Below are positions 18,020 through 27,291 of a stretch of DNA of 64,000 nt, one piece after another. The stretch spans positions 7,339,001 to 7,403,000 of the forward strand of contig NZ_JADEXS020000001.1 in the NCBI RefSeq assembly GCF_015207005.2, written 5' to 3'. The stretch comes from Desmonostoc muscorum LEGE 12446. GTDB taxonomy: Bacteria > Cyanobacteriota > Cyanobacteriia > Cyanobacteriales > Nostocaceae. The position numbers were made by a program, and so were the translations under genes. Under the pieces are notes generated by a model. The model was given only the letters and a program-made list of their open reading frames with translations. It ran no database searches and was not told the origin of the DNA. Every line of letters starts with the position of its first letter. The stretch's first letter is position 1.

Positions 18020-19735
18020 TTAGCTTCTGAGTAGTTTCATTGACCAAATTATGGCGTGGGCGTTGAGCATTTGTGAATATATTTTTCCGTGGCGATCGTG
18101 TATGATGAAGTTGGCGATCGCACTACTTGGTGTTTTAGCTTTTACTTCACAAGAAACGTAAAAAGTTTCGTTATGTGGTATGGCTGCAAATTGTTGAAAT
18201 TTTTCTACTTTTCCAGGTAAACAACCTTCTTGATGAAAGTGTTGTGTCCAAACCCATAAGGCGTGCATACTCAAGTCAGTTGTATAAGGATTCACCCATT
18301 GGACGGGGAATTGTCCTTGTTGCTCTGGACTGAGTTCTGGCCAAAGACATTCTGTGGTGATTTTTTCAGGAGTGATGTTTAAAACTCTTTTGATTTCTTG
18401 AAAAGCTGGGCCATGAAATAATGTGGCTCCCCCATTTTGGTAAAAAGCTTTTCCTGTGGCGGTGATGAGATTATCTGGTTCGATATTGAGAGATTCATAG
18501 GTGGGTGCAATTGGGATTTCTCGCTGGAGATTCAGTTGAGCGCTAAAATGGTAATGGATTTTACCTTCTGGGTTTTTACTCCAGATTTTTGCTTTCAATT
18601 CGATTTTTTCATGGTTAATTTTGGAAATTTCTTCTATTTCTAAAATGTGTTCTTTCGCCAAGCTTTCATTGAAAGTAATCCCCTTTAAAACTTTGAAATC
18701 TTGGTAATTGAATAATCTATAACCTGGATATAATTGTTCGCAAGCATTGATAATCCAAGTCATGGCACAAGTCGCAGGCAAAACTGGAGAACCAGCAATA
18801 GTATGATCGTGTAAAAATGGATTAGCCTCCAATGTCATTTGGCGACGGATACGATAGGTTTGTAGTTCTGAATCTAGCTCTGTAGCCAGTGGAATCAGTG
18901 GGCTACCAATGACAACTTGTGCAGTTGCATGATTGGCACGATCCATTTCTTTAACGAGCATTTGTGCCCCGACTGCAATGGGAATTATTTCGATTTGTCG
19001 CTCTTGAAAAACCTTCTTTAATTCTGCTGTCACCATCCCACTATCCCAAGCTCCCCAATTAATTGCCACTACATGACATGAGGGATATTGTTGCTTGAAA
19101 ATATGGGCTGATTTATTCAAAATTTCATTAGCGATCGCGTAATCAGATTGACCAATATTTCCATAGAATCCCGTGACGGAAGAAAACAAAACTAAATGCT
19201 GAAGTTCATTAGGATTGACACAATTCAGCAGGTTCTCTAATCCTTGAACTTTGGCAGCGTAAACTTTTTCAAAATCCTCTTCTGTTTTCTTTTCAATTAA
19301 TTTATCGGCTAAGTTACCAGCACCATGTATAATGCCTGTTATTGACCCAATCTTAGCCAATTTTTCTTGTAAAGCCTGTTTATTTGTAACATCAACACTA
19401 ATATATTCGGCTTTCGCTCCTGTTTTTTCAATTGCGGCGATAGTATTTTTAATTTCGCGGCTGGAGGTAATTTTGTTATATATTTTTTGCACATTCATGG
19501 GTGTGGGTTTCTCTCCTTGAGCAAGAAGATTTTCCATGATGCGTTTTTTCAAGGCTGATTCTTCACAATCTTGAGCAAAATCTGGCTCAGTTTCTAATAG
19601 TTCAGAACGACCGAGAAGAATAAATTTGCCGGGTTGCTGCTGTGCTAATTTGATAGTACACTCAGCCGTAATCCCTTTTGCACCGCCGCTAACGACAAAA
19701 ACAGATGATGGACTAAGCTGGGCTGTTTGGGTCAT
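18020..19735 (-). CDS. hglG: Heterocyst glycolipid synthase subunit: ketoreductase catalytic part plus dehydratase
   Basis: The protein has 571 residues. Residues 10-240 are the catalytic half of a PKS ketoreductase: VVSGGAKGITAE cofactor loop, HGAGNLADKLI, LFSSVTGFYGNIGQSDYAIAN with Ser, Tyr and Asn. Residues about 295-570 form a hot-dog dehydratase with HDHTIAGSPVLPATCA (HxxxGxxxxP motif). It reduces and dehydrates the growing chain held on the HglE carrier domains. The structural half of the ketoreductase lies at the end of the upstream HglE protein, so KR function probably needs both proteins. GAGGA precedes ATG 19735. The symbol follows the E-G-D-C-A-B order and is less sure than the domains. 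Confidence 0.8.
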   Translation of the reverse strand: MTQTAQLSPSSVFVVSGGAKGITAECTIKLAQQQPGKFILLGRSELLETEPDFAQDCEESALKKRIMENLLAQGEKPTPMNVQKIYNKITSSREIKNTIAAIEKTGAKAEYISVDVTNKQALQEKLAKIGSITGIIHGAGNLADKLIEKKTEEDFEKVYAAKVQGLENLLNCVNPNELQHLVLFSSVTGFYGNIGQSDYAIANEILNKSAHIFKQQYPSCHVVAINWGAWDSGMVTAELKKVFQERQIEIIPIAVGAQMLVKEMDRANHATAQVVIGSPLIPLATELDSELQTYRIRRQMTLEANPFLHDHTIAGSPVLPATCAMTWIINACEQLYPGYRLFNYQDFKVLKGITFNESLAKEHILEIEEISKINHEKIELKAKIWSKNPEGKIHYHFSAQLNLQREIPIAPTYESLNIEPDNLITATGKAFYQNGGATLFHGPAFQEIKRVLNITPEKITTECLWPELSPEQQGQFPVQWVNPYTTDLSMHALWVWTQHFHQEGCLPGKVEKFQQFAAIPHNETFYVSCEVKAKTPSSAIANFIIHDRHGKIYSQMLNAHAIIWSMKLLRS

Positions 19736-19833
19736 AAATCCTCTGATTTAATTCGTAATTCGTAATTCGTAATTCGTAATTGAGAGATGCTGTAGAAACC
19801 TGGTTAAAAATTTTTTTATCTTTTTCTCTATCT

Positions 19834-19868
19834 CCTCTGCGGTTATTTAAAAAAACGAACCGCAGAGG
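19834..19868. repeat. Stem-loop in the hglE-hglG gap
   Basis: Arms CCTCTGCGGTT (19834-19844) and AACCGCAGAGG (19858-19868) pair perfectly around an A-rich loop. Beside it, at about 19750-19780, are five TAATTCG heptamers. The hairpin lies 21 bp beyond the hglE stop and could slow transcription or protect the transcript end. No U run follows, so a classical terminator is not supported. Confidence 0.6.
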
Positions 19869-19888
19869 GGACAGATGCAGGGATTAGA

Positions 19889-22800
19889 CTAGTTTTTTGG
19901 ATCGGCAATTAAAGTGACTCGTCCTTGTGAACCATACCCAACTTCACTGATATAAAGATTGGGGTCGTGAAGCTCGGCAATAATGTGATTTACTGACTGT
20001 TTAGCGTCAAGTCTGGGACTTAAATCGATCGCTCTACTAAATACCTTTGGCCATTCCCATCTCAGAGTTTTGGTTAATCCAAATAAACCAGCAGCGATCG
20101 CTCCGAAGTTGACTTTGTAATCTAAACCGAAGGCGCCATCAAGATGAGCTACTGTGCAGAAACAACTACGTCCATGATGTGCGGCTTCATTTAAAGAGGG
20201 TTTGAGGTGTTTCGCCATCAAAAATACATGCTTGACGATCGCCTTTTCCTGTTCGATATAGGGAATTGTCCCGGTGTTATTTGCTACAAAAATAGGATGT
20301 AGATGGATGAAAGCCCCAACCTTACCGCAGTGAGTGGCGATCGCTTGTAGTTGTTGTTGGAGATGTTCTTCACTCAAGTTTGCCAAGGTGACGCGGGTTA
20401 CTCCTGCGGGTAAGGGCGATTGCTGGGGAATCAGCGATTGGGGAAAACTGATGACTACTACTTTCCAGCCTTGGGCGATTAAGGATTCAGTTAATTTGTA
20501 AGTAGTGAGGGAACCATCATCGGTGATTAAACTGATGTGTCCCTCTGGTAACGTGAAATCCAAATAATCTGGGTGTGGTAGCGTTCTGAGTTTGGCGGGA
20601 CGGCGCTGGATATTATGCTCTAATTCCGGCGGCTGTTGGACAAACTCAGGCTCAGACTTTTTTTTTTCACCTCCAGCTAGCTGCTGTAGGTAATCAACTA
20701 TTTGACCGATGGTGCGGAGTTCTCCTAGTTCCTCGATATTCGGTTTGGGTAAGTTGGGGTACATTTCCTGCATCGCCCCTAAGATTTCTACCCGTTTGAT
20801 GGAGTCAATCCCCAAGTCGGCTTCCATGTCCATTTCTAGTTCCAGCATTTCTACCGGGTAGCCGGTTTTATCGCTGGTGATGGCTAGTAGAGTTTCACCC
20901 AAGTTTGAAAATTCATTAGTTGCTGCGGGTTCTGGTTCTGGTTGCGGGGTGAATGCAACAACTACGCTCACTTCAGGGATAACTTCTGCTGGAGTCTCTA
21001 CTGCTTGTTGTACTTCGTGAATTGCAATTTCTACAGAAACACTTTTAGAAGCATGGGATTGCAGATATTCTACAACTTGACCGATGGTGCGTTTTTCTGC
21101 CAGTTCTTCTAAATTGGGCTTGGGTAAGTTGGGATACATTTCCTGTAACGCCCCCAAGATTTCTACCCGTTTGATGGAGTCAATCCCCAAGTCTGCTTCC
21201 ATGTCCATATCCATTTCCAGCATTTCGACTGGGTAGCCGGTCTTGTCGCTGGTGATGGCTAGGAGGTTTTTATCCAGGTCAACAATGTCGATGGTTGCGC
21301 TGGGGACTGGGGATTGGGGACTGGGGACTGGGGATTGGGGACTGGGGACTGGGGACTGGGGACTGGGGACTGGGGGAGTTTCGACTACAGGCTGTACTAT
21401 TTGGGGAAGTACAGGGGTTTCGACTACAGGCTCAACTACCTTGGGAGCGGGGAGGGGTGCTTGGATGACTGTTGAGATGTTTTTCGCTACTGGCTCAGTT
21501 ACAGGTGAAGGTAAAGCTTCTACTATTTTGGTAGCCAGGGGTACTGGTGCCTCTTCGGTGACAGTGGTTTCTGTGGTGAAGGGGATGAAATGATGTCCTA
21601 CGCCGTTGCTGAGTTTCTCACTCAGTAGAGCCGCTCCGTCATCTGAGATGATTTGAGCATACTCTTGCTGTATGAGTTGGAAAAAGTTTTTGGTATATTC
21701 CAGTTGCTCTTGGAGATATTGCTCATGGATGCGTAGGGTTTCACCTTGTTGGGAGTGAAACTGCATCATGCTGCGTTCCAAGCTTTCCATGACAACTAGC
21801 TTTAACTTGGTGGTTTCAGCTGTAGATTTGCTTTCACTCAACAGGGAATTTTGTTGTTGCATCAGTTGGAAAAACGCTTTGGCGTATTCCATTTGATGGT
21901 TGAGATAACTTCCGTGAACTTGTAAATTCTCGGCTTGATTTTGCTGAAACTGTGTCAGGAGGTATTCTAAACTTTCTAAAAGTTGTTGGTAATTTGCAAG
22001 TTTTTCTGGTGTTGGTTGCATCTTAGATTCCTGGGCTGGTTGACTTAAAAGGGTCACAGGATTCATTTGTTGCTGTGGTTGGGTGGTGATATGAGGTGTC
22101 ACACCGTTCATTGATAGGGGTGTTTTTTTATGCCCGTTTGTCTCTCTGACTGCGAGAGTTGGAGCCACAGTTTCAGAGGGGATGGGCTGGTTTGGTTTCA
22201 CTGAATTCTCAGATAAAACAGTAGGTAATGTAACTTTGTGCCCGTTTTGTAAAGCTTCAGCGAAGGCGTTTTTCGTTTTTTCGGATCTGTAGTTGATGCC
22301 GTTCAAACGTACATTTAAAGCCTTTTTCTGCTCAATTGCAGGTATGGTTTGGGGAACTTGGTAGGGGTCGAGGTTACTCAAAGCCATACCGATTACCCGC
22401 AACTGCACAACTGCTTCCCGCAAGGAGCGATCGCTATTCTTTTGGGCGCTGGGGTTCAAAGATACGGTAAGGTGGGGGCGATCGCCAAGAATTTCTTTTA
22501 CCAAGTTGGTGAGAATTCTCCGAGGCCCAAATTCCACAAAGCAAGTACCACCGGCTGCATAGATGTTTTCAATTTCCTGCTTAAACAGCACTGAGTTGGA
22601 AAGGTGCGTTTCGAGGATTTTTTGAATCGCCTGGGGTTCCTTGGGATACTGCTTGCTGGTAACGTTGCTGTAAACTGGGATTTTGGGATTTTGGAATTGG
22701 ACGGACTTAGTAGCGATCGCAAAGGATTTTTGAGCAAAGGCAATCAGCGGTGTGTGGAATGCTGCTGATACGGGTAACAATACAGCCGTATATCCTTTGT

Positions 22801-25246
22801 CCTGTAAAGCCTGACGGACTTTGGCGATTTCTGCGGTGGGGCCAGCTAAGACAAATTGACTGGGAGAATTCTGATTGGCGATCGCAACTTGGGGAAAATG
22901 TCTCAGTACTGCTTCGACTTTGCTGATATCTTCTTTGACAGCCAGCATACTACCTGCATCGTGGTCTGGGTCTTCGGGTGCCGCCATTGCTTGACCCCTA
23001 GCTTTCACCAAGAACAGGTAATCTTCAGTACTCAAAACCCCCGCAGCCCACAACGCTGTGATTTCTCCAAAGCTGTGACCAGCAACAAAATCTGACCGGA
23101 ATCCAGCTTGTTGCAATATGGTGTACATCCCTGCACTCAACACCCCGATGGCTGGTTGAGCGTATTCTGTGCGTTGTAAGGCGGCAATTTGGGCATTTTT
23201 TTCTGCCTCTTCAAACACAGGATGGGGAAAAACGATTTCCGATAGCGGCTGCAAGTTATCTTTGAGCAACAAGCTATCCATATAGCCATGCAAACGCTGC
23301 ATCATCGGGAAATTCATTACTAATTCCCGTCCCATTTCCAAGTATTGGGAACCTTGACCGGAAAATAAGGCGACAACTTTACCACCCAATTCCACACCAG
23401 AAGCGCGGTAATAAATTCCTTGGGGATGTTCCCAAGATGTAGCTGAGCCTTTATTTTTCAGCAAGTCAATGCTAACTTGCAGTAACTTGCAAGTTTCTTC
23501 GAGGTTCTGTGCCACAAATCCAAATCTGGCAGCAGAGAGGGGAATTTCTAAAGATTTGCACTCATTGACTAATTTTGCGTAGTGTGGTTTGGCTTCTGGC
23601 GAGCGCAATTTCGCTAAAATATCTTCGGCTTTAGCCAGCAATTGGGACGGAGTAGAAGCAAACACCAACACTTCATTAGCCCCACTGTGTAAGCGGTAGC
23701 CGTGGTTTTGGTCAGCTTGATATTCTTCTAAGACGACGTGATAGTTGGTACCGCCAAAGCCAAAGGAACTGACACCTGCACGTCTTGGTGCTTCACCTTC
23801 AGCACGAATCCAAGGTCTGGTTTCGGTATTCAAATAAAAGGCGGAATTTTTAATATTAAGTTTGGGGTTCGGTTCAGTAATGTTAATTGTCGGCGGTAAT
23901 ACTTTGTGATGTAGCGCCAAAGCCGTTTTAATCAAACTTGCCGCACCCGCAGCCGCTTTGGTATGTCCGATTTGGGATTTCACACTACCCAAAGCGATAT
24001 GCTGCTTTTTCGAGTCATGCTGAGCAAAGTAGTCATGTAAAGAACCGAATTCTGTGGGATCTCCAGCCATTGTGCCGGTGCCGTGTGCTTCCATCAAACC
24101 AACGGTGGCGGGAGAAAAGCCTGCATCTTCATAAGCACGTTCTAAGGCTTTGACTTGGCCTTCTTTGCGGGGAGCATAAATACTCTTGTAGCGTCCATCG
24201 CTGGAGGTACCAATGCCTTTGATAACGGCATAGATTTTATCGTTCTCCCGTTCCGCATCTTCCAGACGCTTCAGGACAATCATGCAGATACCTTCACCCA
24301 GCATCATCCCATCAGATTTAGCATCGAAAGGTTTGACATTCTCACTGGGAGAAACGGCTGGTGTTTTGCTGAAGGAGATGTAAGCCATGATGGTGTTATC
24401 GGTGTCAACGCCACCAGTCAACATCATGTCAGAACGATGTTCGACTAGTTCGCTAATTGCCATTTTTAAAGCACCGAAGGAACTAGCACAAGCAGCATCA
24501 ACTACACAATTCATCCCACCAAAGTTGAGACGATTGGCAATTCTACCCGCGACTACGTTAGCTAACATTCCGGGGAAGGCGTTTTCGTCCCATTTCACAT
24601 AGGCACTTTTGATTTTCTCAACGATTTTTTGTGTATCTTCGTCAGATAAACCACTACTTTTAAGGGCTTTTTCCCAAATCGGATATTCCAACCTGGCAGA
24701 AAGTGGCATTCCTAACTGCTTAGCCATAGCTACGCCTAAAATTACCCCAACCATTTCGCGGTTAAATTCGCGTTGGTCGCCATAGCCAGCATCTTCCATT
24801 GCCTCTTTTGCAACCACTAAACTTAATAGTTGCGATACATCTGTAACTTCTAAAATGCTGGGGGGAATGCCGAATTCCATCGGGTTAAAATCCACCTCTG
24901 GAATAAATCCACCTCTTTTACAGTAAGTTTTATCCTCAGGCGTTCTGGGATTTGGATCGTAATAATCTTCGACACTCCAGTGAGTGGAGGGAACATCAGT
25001 AATACAGTCAATTTTGTTTACTATATTTTGCCAGTATTCCCGTAAAGTTCTGGCTTGAGGTAATAGAGAAGCCATACCAACAATGGCTATAGGATTGTGT
25101 TGTAATTGTCTGTTAATTTTGTGAATTGACGCTGGTTTATCTGAACTCATGTTTTTTTCCTCTATAGACCTAATCACAGCCTGTTCACAATTTTTAATCA
25201 GGCTTTCTAACTCTGCTAAGGCAGTATCAATTGAATGAGCAGACAT
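19889..25246 (-). CDS. hglE: Heterocyst glycolipid synthase HglE: KS-AT-ACP-ACP-structural KR
   Basis: The protein has 1785 residues. KS is at about 50-510, with Cys253 in VDAACASSF, His388 in EAHGTGT and His428 in SQIGHTK. AT is at about 620-930, with FSGQGSQY and Ser725 in GHSFGE. A linker holds two copies of a helical module (about 1090-1140 and 1150-1200: FQQNQAENLQVHGSYL and FHSQQGETLRIHEQYL). A Pro/Ser/Gln repeat (about 1292-1315) is written by an STRR in the DNA. Two ACPs have DLGIDSIKRVEIL, Ser1357 and Ser1482. The end (about 1560-1785) is the non-catalytic subdomain of a ketoreductase. This is a PfaA-like iterative synthase that builds the long-chain aglycone on HetI-activated ACPs. 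Confidence 0.9.
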   Translation of the reverse strand: MSAHSIDTALAELESLIKNCEQAVIRSIEEKNMSSDKPASIHKINRQLQHNPIAIVGMASLLPQARTLREYWQNIVNKIDCITDVPSTHWSVEDYYDPNPRTPEDKTYCKRGGFIPEVDFNPMEFGIPPSILEVTDVSQLLSLVVAKEAMEDAGYGDQREFNREMVGVILGVAMAKQLGMPLSARLEYPIWEKALKSSGLSDEDTQKIVEKIKSAYVKWDENAFPGMLANVVAGRIANRLNFGGMNCVVDAACASSFGALKMAISELVEHRSDMMLTGGVDTDNTIMAYISFSKTPAVSPSENVKPFDAKSDGMMLGEGICMIVLKRLEDAERENDKIYAVIKGIGTSSDGRYKSIYAPRKEGQVKALERAYEDAGFSPATVGLMEAHGTGTMAGDPTEFGSLHDYFAQHDSKKQHIALGSVKSQIGHTKAAAGAASLIKTALALHHKVLPPTINITEPNPKLNIKNSAFYLNTETRPWIRAEGEAPRRAGVSSFGFGGTNYHVVLEEYQADQNHGYRLHSGANEVLVFASTPSQLLAKAEDILAKLRSPEAKPHYAKLVNECKSLEIPLSAARFGFVAQNLEETCKLLQVSIDLLKNKGSATSWEHPQGIYYRASGVELGGKVVALFSGQGSQYLEMGRELVMNFPMMQRLHGYMDSLLLKDNLQPLSEIVFPHPVFEEAEKNAQIAALQRTEYAQPAIGVLSAGMYTILQQAGFRSDFVAGHSFGEITALWAAGVLSTEDYLFLVKARGQAMAAPEDPDHDAGSMLAVKEDISKVEAVLRHFPQVAIANQNSPSQFVLAGPTAEIAKVRQALQDKGYTAVLLPVSAAFHTPLIAFAQKSFAIATKSVQFQNPKIPVYSNVTSKQYPKEPQAIQKILETHLSNSVLFKQEIENIYAAGGTCFVEFGPRRILTNLVKEILGDRPHLTVSLNPSAQKNSDRSLREAVVQLRVIGMALSNLDPYQVPQTIPAIEQKKALNVRLNGINYRSEKTKNAFAEALQNGHKVTLPTVLSENSVKPNQPIPSETVAPTLAVRETNGHKKTPLSMNGVTPHITTQPQQQMNPVTLLSQPAQESKMQPTPEKLANYQQLLESLEYLLTQFQQNQAENLQVHGSYLNHQMEYAKAFFQLMQQQNSLLSESKSTAETTKLKLVVMESLERSMMQFHSQQGETLRIHEQYLQEQLEYTKNFFQLIQQEYAQIISDDGAALLSEKLSNGVGHHFIPFTTETTVTEEAPVPLATKIVEALPSPVTEPVAKNISTVIQAPLPAPKVVEPVVETPVLPQIVQPVVETPPVPSPQSPVPSPQSPVPSPQSPVPSATIDIVDLDKNLLAITSDKTGYPVEMLEMDMDMEADLGIDSIKRVEILGALQEMYPNLPKPNLEELAEKRTIGQVVEYLQSHASKSVSVEIAIHEVQQAVETPAEVIPEVSVVVAFTPQPEPEPAATNEFSNLGETLLAITSDKTGYPVEMLELEMDMEADLGIDSIKRVEILGAMQEMYPNLPKPNIEELGELRTIGQIVDYLQQLAGGEKKKSEPEFVQQPPELEHNIQRRPAKLRTLPHPDYLDFTLPEGHISLITDDGSLTTYKLTESLIAQGWKVVVISFPQSLIPQQSPLPAGVTRVTLANLSEEHLQQQLQAIATHCGKVGAFIHLHPIFVANNTGTIPYIEQEKAIVKHVFLMAKHLKPSLNEAAHHGRSCFCTVAHLDGAFGLDYKVNFGAIAAGLFGLTKTLRWEWPKVFSRAIDLSPRLDAKQSVNHIIAELHDPNLYISEVGYGSQGRVTLIADPKN
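21300..21374. repeat. In-frame STRR heptamer array inside hglE
   Basis: Alternating GGGGACT and GGGGATT heptamers run for about 75 bp. Because 3 x 7 = 21, every three heptamers encode seven residues, giving repeats of VPSPQSP on the reverse strand. The same heptamers occur between genes at about 33115-33205 and 54784-54855. Confidence 0.9.
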
Positions 25247-25537
25247 AGGGCATAGTGAGTACTGTGGATTGCGTAGATACAGTAATTTCTGTTGCCTACT
25301 AAATTAATGAAAATCTCTTTTCTGGTCAGCAGTTAGCTATCTTATCTGCGCTAAATGCTTTTCTCCAAATCAACACCACACGACACATACTGCCCTAATA
25401 AAGCCTTAGGTTTACAGGCAATTTTGGCACACAGCGATCGTGTAAAAATGTTATGCAACGCTTGATTCTTGAAATTGTGGCAATCAACCAATTTTGGATT
25501 TTAGATTTTGGATTTTAGATTTAAAATTTGAGATTTT

Positions 25538-25774
25538 TTATACCCCAAATAAGTCAGACATTAATCCAAAAAATAATCCACAATCCAAAATTCCAGTGAT
25601 GGTTAATATTTTGAACAATGGTATCCTGCTGAACAGTAGAAATTGAAGAGTAGCTAAGAGAACAGAAACGCTTTTTTCGTCCGCAATAGTTTCATTATCA
25701 AGTCTAAGCGCAACAATGTAGTTGGTATTAATGACAGCGTTCTGTGTCTTGATAAATGTCATAGCCAGTTTCAA
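25538..25774 (-). CDS. Possible small protein of 78 residues or gene remnant
   Basis: The frame opens FIKTQNAVINTNYIVALRLDN, ETIADEKSVSVLLATLQF, a pattern that looks protein-like (alternating strand residues), then becomes hydrophobic and runs into the ATCTAAAAT-type repeat. It may be a short cyanobacterial protein whose C-terminus has been replaced, or chance. No family can be named. Confidence 0.25.
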   Translation of the reverse strand: MKLAMTFIKTQNAVINTNYIVALRLDNETIADEKSVSVLLATLQFLLFSRIPLFKILTITGILDCGLFFGLMSDLFGV

Positions 25775-26143
25775 CGTCCAGGATAATACATTTTAGGGGA
25801 TTCGACCCAGGAAAGTTGACAAGTTCGTTACAGAAAACATCACCTTTAATCCGAATTTATGCAATGTGAAAAACTAATTAAACCTTCACAAGGTGATTAC
25901 CAAGCAGTTAGATTTAGTTATTTTTACCTTCAAAATCTTAATTAAATAACTAATTGACCTCACAACTTTTAAGCGTTGAATTAATAAAAAGACTAACATA
26001 CTTTATATAAACTAAATGATTACTTTAAACTTTTTTTATAAAGAACTAGATTATTGTTGATATCTATTGTGTTTAAAATTTGGCATTTTAGTATAATTCG
26101 CAACTCCCAAAAATGTATAAATAACAGAATTATCTTAGTAGAT

Positions 26144-26218
26144 GTAGGGTGTGTTGTCGCCAAATGCCGCACCTTGAATTGTTGACGGTGCGTTAGCCTA
26201 CGGCATAACGCACCCTAC
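26144..26218. repeat. 75-bp compound hairpin
   Basis: Outer arms GTAGGGTG and CACCCTAC enclose further paired segments (GGTGCGTTA with TAACGCACC). It has the style of the GTAGGG...CCCTAC cores found elsewhere in the window but with a longer interior. It lies about 900 bp upstream of hglE and 1.1 kb upstream of hgdB. Confidence 0.6.
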
Positions 26219-26891
26219 ATTTAAGCGCCGAATTACTTAACATAATTATCTCATCTGTCAATAAAAATTAGCTCTAAAAGTAACAGTATCAATTTATTGG
26301 CTGTTAAGTAATCATTACATGAACACATTTATAGATGGGATAGACATAAGTATTTTGGTAAGGAAAATATCATAATTAAACTAATGTTTTTGATGATTCT
26401 TTAATATAAATGTAAATAAAAAGCAAAATAGTTATCTATAAAGCAATTGTCAATTTTGAATATGTTGCATGGTAAACATAATCCAATAGGCTTCGCTTGT
26501 GCTAAAGAGCGGGAACGTTTAACCCAATCTACGTTGAAGGTTGGAAAACACGCCTGAGTGCGATCGCATTAGGATGTTGTTAACAAAATTGATGATAATG
26601 TCCGATCTGACACAACATCGCTAATAATAATTTGTTACTAATTTTAGTGTGTAACCACTATTAAGTGATGCTATAAACCTTAATAATCAGGCATTTTGTA
26701 GTCTATACCTACGAGGATTGGAACTAAAAACGAAAATTGTTTTGACGAGCAAATCAGGATTTGTACAAAGTTAAATGGTTGACAAATGAAAAATTTTTCG
26801 TCATACTTAAGAACAAGCTTATTCAAGTTTTTTAGTTAATTTTTCGGCGCTTCATTATTCTTGAGAGCTAAATTTTGTGGCTAACGCTATT

Positions 26892-26933
26892 GTATTTTAC
26901 GCTACTGGATTCGAGGACAAATGACGATATAAC
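26892..26933 (+). promoter_or_regulatory. NtcA-like box with spaced -10-like hexamer upstream of hgdB
   Basis: GTATTTTACGCTAC matches GTA-N8-TAC. A TATAAC hexamer starts 22 bases after the box, in the spacing range of NtcA-activated promoters, but the final base differs from TAN3T. It is 360-400 bp upstream of the hgdB start. A six-base match in 2 kb is not rare by chance, so this is only a candidate. Confidence 0.3.
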
Positions 26934-27291
26934 TAAAGAAGCTTTCCAGTAACATAACCATAAAAATTCAGTAGTCAGGAGTCAGAATTCAGTAGTCAGA
27001 ATTCACAGAGAATTCTTAGCGGCATTTTCCGCTATTGGCGCAGTTCACCGCAGCGAAAAGTTAGATCGGAGGAAACCTCCGCTCTGAAATTTTTAAGACA
27101 AACATCAGAACTTCAAAGAATCAAAAAAGTTAAAGAATCGGGAAAACATTTGATTAATCAATATAGCAACCATACTAAACTCTTTCTGAATTCTGAATTC
27201 TGAGTTCTGAATTCTGAGTTCTGAATTCTTATTCGTTATCGACTAAATATAGCCATTTCAGCTATCCCCTAGTAAGAATTGGAATCAAAAT

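Larger units (their letters stand above)
25247..27291. promoter_or_regulatory. 2-kb divergent spacer between the synthase run and the export/glycosylation run
   Basis: A/T-rich spacer between ATG 25246 (reverse) and ATG 27292 (forward). It holds a compound hairpin at 26144-26218, ATCTAAAAT/ATCCAAAAT repeats near 25493-25525, a GGAGGAAACCTCC hairpin near 27068-27080, and GAATTCT heptamers at about 27185-27230. One NtcA-like box GTA-N8-TAC lies at 26892-26905, with a TATAAC hexamer 22 bases later. Both gene runs should be switched on during heterocyst maturation, so their promoters and control sites must lie here. Apart from a doubtful 78-codon frame (25538-25774), no gene is seen. Confidence 0.5.

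Noticed and set aside
19834..19868. Rho-independent terminator after hglE
   Set aside because: Stem is good but no U run follows on the transcribed strand, and the next gene belongs to the same synthase.
21243..21593. Forward frame with [15 protein letters not shown] repeats
   Set aside because: It is the opposite-strand translation of the STRR in hglE.
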